From Areca catechu (Eukaryota; Streptophyta; Magnoliopsida; Arecales; Arecaceae): a DNA stretch of 64,000 nucleotides. The notes under the pieces were generated by a model. The model was given only the letters and a program-made list of their open reading frames with translations, had not been told where the DNA came from and made no database searches. A program made the translations under genes and the position numbers. The stretch lies in assembly GCA_021397845.1 (NCBI GenBank), contig CM038043.1, positions 28,023,501-28,087,500 on the forward strand, read 5' to 3'. Within the stretch, counting starts at the first letter, position 1. Every line of letters begins with the position of its first letter. Below, one piece after another: positions 34,702 through 45,950 of this stretch.

Positions 34702-37061
34702 TGTTGGGAATTGTATCCCAAAGCAAATCGCCTGGGTTGTAGGTTGTTGTGCTGAGTATTGTATTCATTTTATGAATTAATAAAATATTATTTTTGGCAG
34801 CTCATCACATATTGTATTTTCCTGAAATGATCTCTTTCCATGTGATGAAGTCCTTTGGACTACACTGACTTCAATACAGAGAGGATGTATCAAGTGGTCC
34901 TTAAACCCAGTTCACAACAAAAGGATATATTGTACTGGACGGCAATATATCTAGTATAGGTTGTTGCAGTTCACATCGTTTGGTTGTCCTCTTGACCAAA
35001 TGAGTGTGGTGACACTGATGTGATCTGCAAGTTGGATATGTAATATCTCATTGAACGTGACTCCGTGCAGCCCCTTTCTGCCAAAGGGAAACTCAAGATT
35101 GGATATGGGTATATGTGTCCCTCTGACCTGAGGTCATCACGGTAGCTTGCAAGCAACTCCCTGTGCTTTGGTGCCGGACTACCCGGATTTTTAATCCGGT
35201 GATGGAAGGTTTCTGGGTGTAGGCAAGTACTTGTGGAGCAGTGATGGACTAAGATGGAATTGACCTGTCCAAACAGTTTGGATTGAATGTCTCGCGGTAT
35301 CTCAATTTAGCAAATCCTCGACCGGGGTAGTCCTAGTGAAGAGTCACTGGGCTTGCAAGGTTGAGACATGTAGTCGACTGACACAGTCTGGGTTGGCAGC
35401 CCAAATCTCAATCGTCCTGAACATTAGAGGTCAAAGAGATGAATTATACGATAACCATATGCCAGAGGTTCGATAATTTGCTCTCGCATCTTTGACCTAT
35501 CCGGACACCGGGACCCATTGCTAGATGGTTTCCAGTGATGGTACTAGAATTGTTCTAGTGCTACCGTTTAGGTTCGAACCTATGAAGTCACATGCCACAG
35601 AGGATTACTCTCTGATCCAGATACCGATTACGATTGGGAATCGTCTCGATTTTATGGTCACGGAATTCTTTTTTGAGAACTCTTTTCCCCATCTTGCACT
35701 TGTCTGTGTCAATCAAAAATTGTTCCGAGTTGACCAGCACTGCGCCAGGATTTTTCTGAATCAATTTTGAACTGATTCGGAGTTCGTTTCGGTCTTCAAT
35801 TGGTTGTGAACCAATTTTTTACCCTTGAACCGGTTTTGAACCGTTCTTGATTGGATTAAAAATCCCTGAACCAGTTTTTGAACCGGTGGGATTAAATTGG
35901 ACCAGTTTTTTGAACCGCCGTTTTCTTTTGTTTACCGCATGACCATTTACACGGTCATTCGCTAAGACCGAACGAATTCTCGCCGGGCATCTTTTCCTCT
36001 CCCTCGCCCGCCATCTCCTCTTTAATCCCAGTTTAATGGCCTGGTTAATGGGTTTAACCACAGCCTCATCGTCTCCCTACCCCTCTCCCTCTTCCCTGCT
36101 GCTTTTAAACCCCAGCAGGCCCTGTTCTTCGCAAACACAAGAGTTTTTGGCTGGGAGTTGATGTTCTGGGTGTTGTTTTGGGCTGAAAAACCGTGAGAGC
36201 TGGTTCCTTCCTTGGAGAGCTCATCATTCTTTCTACCGGGGTTTATAGGGATGGGTTTTGGTGAGAGATTAGGAGAGAAAGATCCTTGATTCCCTGATCT
36301 TGCTAGTGCTCAAAATCTGTTCTACAGCAAAGGAAAAATTGCTGCAACTTACCGTGTCCATTGCTCCTTCCAGCGGCTAGCACCGCTTGTGGAGAAGGAT
36401 CGGTGAACCCCGGGCATGTCTCCCCTCTAGAGGGAGTATTCCTTTACTCCTGGGAGCAAGAGGGTCGAGCCGGATTCATTGATACAGCTCCAAACGCAAG
36501 GAAGAAGGCTACTATTTTTCTGCAGCAGAATTTTTCTGGCAGCAACTTGGGTGATTTTGTACACCCTATACATTGTGTATTTCTTGCAGATTTCGATTGG
36601 TGATCGAAGAAGACTCTTCTCCCTTTCCACTATTTCGATTCGGGAGGAAAAGGAGCTCCGGACATCGCCGTTTGGTCGCTGTTTTGAAGAGCGAAAACAG
36701 AGTAACCAAACGTCCAAAGGTAAAAGACAACAGGAATAAAGTTATTCCTGTTATCCCAGCTATTCCAGCAGTTATTCCAGAGTTATTCTAGGTGGAATAA
36801 AGGTATGAAAATTTTATTTTTAATCATGCATAAATAAATGTAATTTTTATATATTTTACAAATATTATATGCCTTGTTACATGCCTATTTTAATACGTGC
36901 AACTTGAATAGATTAGGTTCTGGGCGAAGCAGTTTTTCGCTGCATGATTTTTAAAAAAAAATTGTTTTAAAATCCATTCTGCTCCCGTAACTGTTTGCTC
37001 CCGTAACTGTTTGCATGCCTAGCGTAGGACCTTATCAAACCACCTGCACCCTTTTCTTTCA
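34702..37061 (+). repeat. 3' LTR of the copia array (2,360 bp)
   Basis: It starts TGTTGGGAATTG after CAAGTGGGAG and ends CCCTTTTCTTTCA. It differs from the middle LTR by scattered substitutions (about 18 in the first 260 bases by my count) and by a 16-bp direct duplication at 36,981-37,012. D integrase resumes at 37,062, where TCCAT would be the right-hand target duplication; its left partner has been lost. Confidence 0.93.
36981..37012 (+). repeat. 16-bp direct duplication in the 3' LTR
   Basis: GCTCCCGTAACTGTTT is present twice in a row here and only once (GCTCCCATAACTATTT) in the middle LTR. It accounts for most of the 21-base length difference between the two LTRs. Confidence 0.9.
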
Positions 37062-39094
37062 TCCATATGAATTATGAAAAGGTAAAAGACCAAGTCTTAA
37101 ATATTTTAAGACTTGGGTTAGCATTGCTTATGTTAGAAATGTATTTGGACATAAGCTAAGTGCTAGGACTAATAAATGTAGATTTTAAGATTATCCCTAA
37201 GAGGGTATTTGATACCTCTTTTATCATTCTACTAAATAAAAAGTTTTTGTCAGTAAGCATATCACTTTCTAGGATAAAAAATTTATCCAAAAAAGAGGCA
37301 TGGGAGGATACTTGAACTTAGTGAAGTTCAAGATTAACAACCTGCTTTTATAGATAATCAACTTGAGATTTTTCAACTACAAGAACCTATTAATCAGGTA
37401 CAACCACAATACATACCTCTTCCCTATAGGTCAGAGAGAGGCGGGATACACCTCTCAGATATGGCTTTATCATTGGAAATGATAATGAAGCTAGCATCAT
37501 TCCAGATGATGATCCTGTGACCTATACAGAGCTATCATGAGTAAAGAATTTGACAAATGGCTTGATACCCTAAAACTTGAAATGGACTCCATATATTTCA
37601 ATCAAGTTTGGACCTTGGTTGATCCACCTAAAGGAGTAAAGCCAATATGATACAAATGGATCTTCAAAAAGAAGATTGGAGTAGATGGCCAGGTAGAAAC
37701 CTACAAGGCTAGGCAGTGGCAAAAGTTTTCAAGCAAAAACAAAGAATTGATTATGATGAAACATTTTCACCAGTAGCTATGCTCAAGTCCATTAATATTT
37801 TGCTTGCTACAGCCACATACTATGATTATAAAATCGATAAATAGATGTAAAGACTGCCTTCCTTAATGGATATCTTGAGGAAGAAGTCTATATATCATAG
37901 CTAGAAGGGTTTGTCTAAAGCAGGAGACCAAACCAAGTATGCAAGCTTAAGAAATCTATTTATGGATTAAAACAAGTATTGAGGAGTTGGAACATCCACT
38001 TTGATAAAACAATCAAGGAATTTGGTTTCATAAAAAATGTGGATAAACCATGTATGTATAACAAGACAAGTGGGAGTATCATTGTCTTCTTAATATTATA
38101 TGTTGATGACATACTTATCATTGGGAATGATATTCTAATGTTGCAATCGGTAAAAGCTTGGCTATCTAAAAAGTTTTCATGAAAGATTTGGGAGAAGTAT
38201 CCTTTATATTAGGTATTAAGATCTATAGAGATAGATCTAAGAGGATGCTCGGCTTATCTCAATCTAGGTATATTGACTTAGTATTGAAAAGATTCAATAT
38301 GGAGGAAAGTAAAAGGGATTACTTATCCTTGAATCAAGGCATACATCTTTCTAAGATATCTCCTAAGATACCTGAAGAGAGATAAAGGATGAGAAAGGTT
38401 TTTTATGCTTCAGCTGTAGGATTAATCATGTATGTCATGTTATGTACCAGGCCTGATGTTGCTTATGCCTTAAGCATAGCAAGTAGATTCTAAGCTGATC
38501 TAAGGGAGAATCATTAGAGAGCTATAAAAAGCATTCTTAAGTACCTTAAAAGGACTAAATGTTTTTTTCTAATATATGAAGGATCAGATTTAAAACTAAA
38601 AGACTATATTGACTCTAGTTTTCAATCAGATCTAGATGATAGTAAATCCAAAGCAGGGTATGTCTTTATTCTATATGGAAGTGCAGTGAGTTGGAAAAGT
38701 ATCGTGAGTTGGAAAAGTACCAAGCAACAAGCTATAGCTGACTCAGTTACTAAGATAAAGTACATAGCTGCTAGTAAAGCCGCTAAGCTATCTGAATGAA
38801 GAAGTTTATCTCGGAGTTGAGTGTAGTTCCTGCAATGCAACAACTGGTGCCACTTTATTATGATAATACTGGAGCTATTGCAAAGCAAAGAAACTAAGGT
38901 CTCATTAAAAGTCTAAGCACATTCTAAGGCATTTCCATCTCATTTATAAAATCATTGAAAGACAAGACGTGGTTATAGAATGAGTAGATACAAAGAATAA
39001 TATAGTAGACCCACTCACTAAGGCCCTTCCTTAACAGCAGTTTGATCACCATTTAGATTATATGGGAATTAAATACAAGGGTGATTGGCTTTAG
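37062..39094 (+). pseudogene. D late integrase, reverse transcriptase and RNase H remnant
   Basis: D resumes in integrase, just after the point equal to TPYEMW of B. The rest is copia pol: linker, RT start near 37,610 (WTLVDPPKGVK), a VDVKTAFLNG-like region near 37,850, LILYVDDILIIGND (near 38,095-38,130) in the open piece 37,979-38,182, MKDLGEVSFILGIKIYRDRSK in 38,179-38,385, and RNase H to DWL-stop at 39,092-39,094. Several stops and shifts are present. It is similar to A/B over the whole length but clearly a different, older subfamily. Confidence 0.87.
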
Positions 39095-39107
39095 TGCAAG
39101 TGGGAGA

Positions 39108-41466
39108 TTAAAAGAATAGTATCTTGAAAGCCAACATATTTCTTATGTAACAGGAATTTTTTTGTAAAATTTTCTTGACTCATGTATGATATTATACTAA
39201 TAAAAGGTATTTTGATTCACCATATACTATGTCTTATACCTTTTTGTTTTAAAATTATGATGAATCCCATAGATTAGGGCAATAAATTTAGGATTATGAT
39301 GAAGTTCAGTGAGACCTAAGTTTCTATAAACCCTAATCTAAAATATTCTTAGTCGTAGGATCATCTAGTCAGGGATCGATGTTTCTAGAAAGACTGGCAC
39401 ATCCTATGTATACTCGATAGAGAGAGTAGTTGCTCTTATGACCACTTGTATAGGGACACTAATACAAGGATGTGGGTGCTCATTAGGGAATGAGTTCTAT
39501 GAATTGATCCGTCATGAGAATATCTTAAGAAAGTCTTACTCGTCAAAAGATGATTCTCTTAGTAGGAATTATGTAAGTGATCCTTAGACCTAAGATCACC
39601 ATAAAGTCTCGTACATATGAATCTATATTTTGGTTCATACTCATTCATGACTTAGTCATGTATGGGGTATACATGGATATGGTGAATTGTGTATGAAGGT
39701 TATGAGTAGGTCAACAAGAAATCAATCATTCCTAGTAAGAGAAGTATTTATTCTATATAATCTTATCAAATAATAACTCAGGAAATCTTTGATCAAAGCA
39801 GGATGATATTAAAAATGGTTTCTAATCTTTCATTGGTCGAGTCTTCATTAGTAATTTGAAATTTGAATGAATAAAGTATTAGGGTTTGATAATTTTTTAT
39901 ACCCATTGCTTTTTTGGGATAAAGGGGATTGAAGGAATGAAGTATATGGTAACTTGCCACTAAAAGATATTATGATATTTTTTATTTAGTTTTTCATCTT
40001 CTGAGTAAGCATGATACATTGCTAGATATTAATCATGTCTTGTAGGTTTTCATGAATTAAATTGATTGCATTCATAAGTCAATTTGAAAGATGGTTCAAA
40101 TCGGCAACTAGGGTTAGCTTGATTTGATCTAATTCGATTAGTTCAATTTAATCAAACTAAATCGACATGAACCTAGACCTACTACAGGCTAAATGTGGAG
40201 CCCAAAGGGTCATACATGCTAAGGACTTGATAAAGGAAGTCAATTATATTTTTATTAGAGTGATAGGATCCTAATTGGCTAGCTAATTAACATATTAGCA
40301 TATGTTGGCTAGCCTAACTCCTAACCTAATTGATTTGGATTTACATGCTTGCTGTTTGGACTAACTAATTTGAGTAGAACTTAAATTAGGTTGAGCCTCA
40401 AGTGGGGCAGCCAAATTGATATTTATCTTAATTTTATAGCTGTTATCCATGCCTAGAACCAAGAGTCCCAAGGGCTTGGGACTTTTGGCACCAATATCGT
40501 CGTGTGCATAATTCAAGGGGCATAGAATGACCAAGAGTCCTTTTGTAATTAAATCACTTTTTTGTTGATATGGATTGGTTTTGACTAGTCAAATGGATAA
40601 TTTTTTGGTATGAATTCTATGTAGGTGCATGAAATGTTGTGATGCTTGATTTATATGGCACATGGAATGGACAAGAGTCCTTCTGATTATTAATCACTTT
40701 TTTCCTGATAAGCCTCTCTTGATTATACGCCTATTAGGTGCTTTGACCAAATCTTAAGCCAAGTGAAAGGATTAGAAATGTTGGTTTTCTTGAAGAGTTG
40801 CGACAAGCAGCTCTTGGCACAGATATGTTGTAAAACATCATATGTTTACAGTTTCACAGAACACCTTTCTTCTAGAGACTCCTACTTGAAGGGTCTTATT
40901 TGATATATTAAATATCATATTAAGGACAAAGGAAAGGATGCTTTTGATGCTTCCTCTCTGACTATTTAAAAGCTTCAATGATTAAAGCAAAGGCACCAAA
41001 TTTATCTCGACAATTCTCTTCCTTTCCTTACTAGGACAAGTCTATTGTTTTAAGACAAGTCTACTATTTTAAAACAAGGGCTTAAAAAAATTAGTAAGGA
41101 TAATAAGATAGTAAAAGAAGTTTTGAAAAGGTTTTGAAATACTCTTCATGAGGGTAAAGGTCCTAGTAAGAGATAAAGGCTACCGAAGGAAGAAAGGCCA
41201 CCGGGAGAAGTTTCTAATCAAGCAAGCAAGAAGTAGGAGTACTTCCTTGATCAAGTTTCTATGTGGATCACCTCTGAAGGGCATACACTTATGTACCTAG
41301 TTGAATAAAGGATATTAGTATTACAAATATTTTTCTATATCATGATGTATTGACTTGTTAGTTGATATAATCAAGAGATCTTGGATCTAGGATTTCGGTT
41401 GACTAGAATTTTAAGATTTTAAAATTTTTGAAATTCGGTCTTCTGCTGTGCAACCCTAACCCAGTA
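39108..41466 (+). repeat. 3' LTR of D (2,359 bp)
   Basis: It follows the purine-rich GCAAGTGGGAGA and matches 18,418-22,710 except for the solo LTR in the latter. It ends CCCTAACCCAGTA, as does the 5' LTR (TAACCCAGTA). It preserves the empty site for that insertion near 39,970-39,985. Confidence 0.85.
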
Positions 41467-41998
41467 TTGAAAACTCAAGAAAAGCATAAGTCCTTCCCAC
41501 CTACTCTCTTGAAACCTTAAGTGAGCTACTTGGAGAGCATTAAAGATCAATCATTGAAGACTTGAAGAGTCTTTAAGATGAGCTTCATCAGCAACCTTCT
41601 ACTCTTTTGAAAGTTTATTTAGTTGCTATGTTTTTTATATTTTTAGCTGCTGTTTGTTTCAGCAAGGAGTTGAAACTTAGAATTGGGTTTTCTGATTGGT
41701 TAACCTTGGAAAACCAATCGGATTACTTATGTACCCAGAAAACAAATGTTATATTTGGATTTTAGTTTGTGAGCCTGAGATAAAACAAACAGGCTATATT
41801 CTTGCAGAAATATAGTAAAAATCCCAAGAAGTCATTGGATAGTGACATAGAAACTGGTATTACTTCGAATCAATATAAATTATGTTGTGTTTGTGTGTTT
41901 GCTTATATCTCTATCTCACTCTCTTATATTTTAGCATTTGTATACTTACTTGGACACAATACTTGGCCTACACATTTTATTTAGTTTTTAAAGACACA
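41467..41998 (+). repeat. Older LTR remnant hosting element C, left part
   Basis: The sequence shows the late part of an LTR related to that of C: CCTTGGAAAACCAATC, GTGAGCCTGAGATAAAACAA, 'tttgtgtgtttgcttat', 'tatacttac'. It breaks at 41,998 where C begins, and continues at 50,415-50,481 with 'aaaatccaattcacctt' and the LTR end GGGCAACA. C thus inserted close to the end of a related, older LTR. The 5' part of this LTR is missing or lies left of D. Confidence 0.65.
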
Positions 41999-42239
41999 TG
42001 TTAACTCTGATCTTGATTTTGATAATTGACAAAATATTTAAGTATATATAAGTACTAAATGTATTTTAAGTGTGTTTATCAGATCTTAGTACTCATCCAT
42101 GTTGAATGAAGAAATGCTTGTATTTCAGTTGAAAAGTTCTTAAATCAATGAAAAATCAAGTATATGAACTTTGGAAGTGATATGGAAGAACTTGAAGAAG
42201 TTAAAGTTTGATTTTAAGCAAGTTTCAGCAATGGCACGT

Positions 42240-42311
42240 CCAAGTATCGACACCTGAAGGTGAAGTGTCAACACTTGAGAATGAAGTGTCGACACCTGAA
42301 AATGAAGTGTC
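42240..42311 (+). repeat. 21-bp palindrome-bearing repeats, first part (C 5' LTR)
   Basis: Units such as GTCGACACCTGAAGGTGAAGT are spaced by 21 bases, here before the solo LTR insertion point. The array continues at 44,755-44,875 on the other side. Confidence 0.85.
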
Positions 42312-44688
42312 TGAAAGAAACCGGTGTAGGTGGTTTGACATGATCCTATACTAGGCATGCAAACAACTGCGGGAGCAGATTGGATTTTAAAAATATTTTT
42401 AAAATCCGCGCAGCGAAGATCTGCTCCTCCCAGAAACTAATCTAATTCTAGTTGCAAACAGCCATGTAAAATGATATAAAATATTTGAATTAAAAATTCA
42501 ATTCATTCAGGATAAAAAATTAATTTTTTCATACCTTATTCCGACTGGAATAACTTTGGGATAAAGCTAGAATAGGCTGGAATAAGTGGGATAAACTTAT
42601 TCCAGTCTTCTTCTTCCTTGGACTGCTGAAAACTCTGTTTTGGGCTTTCAAAACGGCATCGGAACACTGCCTTCCGGGCCTCTGTTTGCTTCCAAAATTC
42701 AGCAGCGGCAACTTGGACAAGTGCTCTTCGATCTCCAATTAAGAGCTGCAAGAAAAACTTAGCCAAAAAAATATAGAAATTCGCCAAAATCTGCTGCCAG
42801 AATTTCTGCAGCAGAACTGAAACAGCAACTTGTTCTTCGTGTTGGGAGCTGCAGTAGCGATCCCGGCTCGCATGGCTTGTTCCCAGGAGTAGAAGAGTAC
42901 TCCCTCTAGAGGGGAGACACGCTGGGGGCCCTCCGATCCACCTTCACGCACGGTGCTAGCCGCTGGAAGGAGACACAGTCACAGTGGATGGCAGCAACCA
43001 AGCTTTGCTGCAGTCCTGGGTTTGAGCACTCTAATGGACAAGGAAAAGGTGCCTGAGACTTTCCCTCTCACCCTCCAAAACCCAGCACCCAATGGAAGAT
43101 AGGACCCAGCTCTCAAAACCTCTCATAGGGAAGAACACACTTGCTGTTTCTTCTTCACACGGTGTAATCTCTCTTGGCTGAAAACTCTATTTGAAAACAG
43201 GGGTGCTACAGTTGCACGATTTGTACGTACTTGAAACAGGGGCTAGCAGGTGCTTATATAGGTAGCAGGGAAGAGGGAGATGGAGAGGCTGGGAGGCCAT
43301 GAGGCAGCTGCTGCCCCTAACATTTAATCAGTAAATAAATCAGCGGGTGGGAGGAGAAGAAGAGACGCCCACAGCAAGCGTCAAACGTTTGGGACGTTCG
43401 GCCTTCACTAAAACGCAGGAAAACTTCCCAGCGAATCACCGTGTAAAATGGCTGGGAGAAAATGATCACCAGTTCAAAAGAAAACCGGTCCAAACCCAAT
43501 TAGGTACAATCCCATTAAACCTCTTGGTTCAATCCAATTGAACCGGTTCAAACCCAATTAAAATTGGTTCAAGGGATTAAATTGGTTCACAACCAATTGA
43601 AGGCCGAAACGAACTCCGAATCAGTTCAAAACTGATTCAGAAAAATCCTGGCGCAGTGCTGGTCAACCCGGAATAATTTTCGGTTGACACAGACAAGGCA
43701 AGATGGGAAAAAGAGTGCTCAAAAAAATACTGTGACCATAAAACCGAGACGATTTCCAATCGTAATCGGTATCCGGATCAGAGAGTTATCCTCTGTGGCA
43801 TGTGACCTCATAGGTTCGAACCTAAACGGTAGCACTAGAACAATTCTAGTACCAGCACAGGAAACCATCTAGCAATGGGTCCTGGCATCCGGATAGGTCG
43901 AAGATGCGGGAGCAAACTATCGAACCTCTGGCATATGGTTACCGTATAATTCATCCCTTTGACCTCTAATGCTCAGGACGACTGAGATTGGGCTGCCAAC
44001 CCAGACTGAGTCAGTCGACTACGTGTCTCAATCTCGCAAGCCCAGTGACTCTTCACTAGGGCTACCCCGGCTGAGGATTTGCTAAATTGAGATACTGCGA
44101 AACATTCAACCCAAACTGTTTGGACAGGTCAATTCCATCTTGGTCCATCACTGCTCCACAAGTACTTGCCTGTACCCAGAAACCTTCCGTCACCGGATTA
44201 AAAATTCGGGTAGTCCGGCACCAAAGCACAGGGAGTTGCTTGCAAGCTACCGTGATGACCTCAGGTCAGAGGGACACATATACCCATATCCAATCGTGAG
44301 TTTCCCTTTGGTAGAAAGGGGCTGCATGGAGTCACGTTCAATGAGATACCACATATCCCACTTGTAGATCACATCAGTGTCACCACACTCATTTGGTCAA
44401 GAGGACAACCAAACGATATGAACTACAACAACCTATACTTGATATATTACCGTCCAGTACAATATATCCTTTGGTTGTGAACAGGGTTTAAGGACCACTC
44501 GATACATCCTCTCTGTATCAAAGTCAGTGTAGTCCTAAGGACTTCATCACATGGAAAGAGTTCATTTCAGGGAAATAATATGTGATGAGCTGCCAAAAAT
44601 AATATTTTATTAATTCAAAGAAAGAGTACAATATTTAGCTCAACCGCCTACAACCCAGGCGATTGGCTTTGGGACACAATTTCCAACC
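42312..44688 (-). mobile_element. Solo LTR of the A/B copia family, inverted, in the C LTR
   Basis: On the minus strand it runs (G)GTTGGAAATTGTGTCCC to CGGTTTCTTTCA and matches the LTRs at 26,892 and 34,702 along its whole 2.38 kb. The 5-bp duplication GTGTC flanks it (42,307-42,311 and 44,689-44,693). The 3' LTR of C has the empty site ('aaaatgtcgactcaaggcctgag', from about 49,315). It has no internal sequence, so it is a solo LTR. The first base of the canonical TG is changed to G. Confidence 0.95.
43255..43264 (-). promoter_or_regulatory. TATA box of the solo copia LTR
   Basis: The minus strand reads CCTATATAAG upstream of CACCTGC. The equivalent place in the two plus-strand LTRs (28,288 and 36,101) reads CTTTTAAAC, so this copy has the stronger core promoter. 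Confidence 0.6.
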
Positions 44689-44754
44689 GTGTCGACTCAA
44701 GGCCTGAGATTTTTTGAAAATACAAAAGTATGCCTTCTAGAGGTTTTTGCCTTA

Positions 44755-44875
44755 AGTGTCGAATCTCGAGAATGAAGTGTCAACACTTGAAAATGAAGTG
44801 TCGACACTTGGAGGTGAAGTGTCAACACTTAAGAATGAAGTGTCAACACCTGGAGATGAAGTGTCAACACTTGGA
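44755..44875 (+). repeat. 21-bp palindrome-bearing repeats, second part (C 5' LTR)
   Basis: Five to six units of about 21 bases, 'gtgtcaacacttgagaatgaa', lie directly upstream of the TATA box. Several GTCGAC cores have become GTCAAC here, consistent with C-to-T or G-to-A decay of the CG step. Confidence 0.85.
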
Positions 44876-44978
44876 CTATAATGACTAGTTTTCTAGGCTA
44901 CAGAACTTCTCCAACTTGCTTTCAAATGGTATATTTTCATCCCCAATAGTCATAAATGGTCATCTATGATTTGGAGGG

Positions 44979-44988
44979 CTATATAAAC
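44979..44988 (+). promoter_or_regulatory. TATA box of the C 5' LTR
   Basis: CTATATAAAC, about 100 bases after the 21-bp repeat array. The 3' LTR has CTATATAAAT at 49,609-49,618. Confidence 0.7.
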
Positions 44989-45864
44989 ATCAAAAATCAA
45001 ATATGGATATAATCCTTTGGTGAGTTCATTGAATATCCTTCAAGGATTCAAGAAGTTGAGTGGTTCAAGCCTTCAAGCTTCCAAGTTTCAAAGAGAGCAT
45101 TCAAAGTTCACATCATTAAGCTGCGATCAAAGGCTTCAATAACTTGAAGACAAGTTCTTCATCAATAATCAAGGGCTTCAAAGAAAGCATTCATTTCATC
45201 AAGCTGCGATCAAAGGCTTCAATAACTTGAAGACAAGTTCTTCATCAATAATCAAGGGCTTCAAAGAAATATTTGCTTTAGAAAGCTTTAATTGTATTCT
45301 TTCATATTGCTCTTATATTGCTTACTTGAGATTTTTGGTGAGCCTTGGAAAACCAAAAAGATTTTTGGTAAGCCTTGGAAAACCAAAGTGATTGTTGGTG
45401 AGCCTTGAAACCAACTAGGGTTTAACTTATGAGCCCGAAGTCAAAACAAGTTGTTTAGATTCTTGGTTAGCCCGTAAAACCAAGGGTGATTGTTGGTGAG
45501 CCTTGAAACCAACTAGGGTTTAACTTGTGAGCCCGAAGATAAAACAAGTTGTAAAGGTTATTGGTGAGCCTAGGTTACAAAACTAAACTTAGTGAAATTC
45601 CCAAGGGGATCTTAGGGAGTGAATGTAGGTGCCTTGGAGTGCACCGAACCACTATAAATTTCTTTGTATTTGTGTGATTATTTTCTTTGTGCATTTACTT
45701 TGTTAATTCCGCTGCACATCTTTTTGAAGCACACAAATACATTGCCAAAATACAATCATTCAATTGATCTAGCATATACTTGCTTTAGTTTATCAAAATA
45801 GTTTGAAAGTTTTATAAAATCCAATTCACCCCCCCTCTTAGGTTGCATCCTTTTCTGGGCAACA

Positions 45865-45881
45865 AGTTGTATCAGAGCCCG
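45865..45881 (+). other. Primer-binding site of C
   Basis: AGTTGTATCAGAGCCCG follows the LTR end CAACA. It fits the initiator-Met tRNA pattern (TGGTATCAGAGC) with one change in the early part. Confidence 0.8.
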
Positions 45882-45950
45882 AAACCCAAAATTGTTGGTA
45901 TATAAACCTTGTGCTTTGTAAAAAATCCAACGGTTTTGAGTTAAAAGATT

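Larger units (their letters stand above)
24264..37061 (+). mobile_element. Head-truncated copia array: pol(A) - LTR - internal(B) - LTR
   Basis: One copia family appears as partial pol A (24,264-26,878), a full LTR (26,892-29,230), a full internal region B (29,231-34,701) and a second full LTR (34,702-37,061), all in one direction with no foreign sequence between. The first LTR and first half of the A internal region are absent. The array sits in D, and D sequence resumes at 37,062. It could arise by unequal recombination between elements, or as two adjacent insertions followed by deletion. The shared direction and the direct LTR sharing favour recombination. Confidence 0.85.
18418..41466 (+). 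mobile_element. Ty1/copia retrotransposon D with nested insertions
   Basis: Two LTRs of about 2.36-2.38 kb (insertion removed) frame remnants of gag and pol on the plus strand. Possible target duplications are CTGAA (18,413-18,417) and TTGAA (41,467-41,471), differing at one base. The 5' LTR carries a solo gypsy LTR. The interior between gag and late integrase (24,264-37,061) is replaced by a composite of another copia family. D keeps 5' LTR, primer site, leader, the start of gag, late integrase, RT, RNase H and 3' LTR. It must be older than its inserts. Confidence 0.85.
41999..45864 (+). repeat. 5' LTR of C, interrupted
   Basis: Without the solo LTR and one copy of the duplication it is about 1.48 kb, against 1.41 kb for the 3' LTR. 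It starts TGTTAACTCTGATCTTG, has 21-bp repeats with GTGTCGACAC, a TATA box CTATATAAAC (44,979-44,988) and ends CTGGGCAACA. A 60-70 bp stretch ('gctgcgatcaaaggcttcaataacttgaag') is duplicated at 45,119-45,250 but single in the 3' LTR, which explains part of the extra length. Confidence 0.9.

Noticed and set aside
42240..44875. CRISPR-like array from regularly spaced short repeats
   Set aside because: The 21-bp units are contiguous tandem repeats without unique spacers and lie in a plant LTR.
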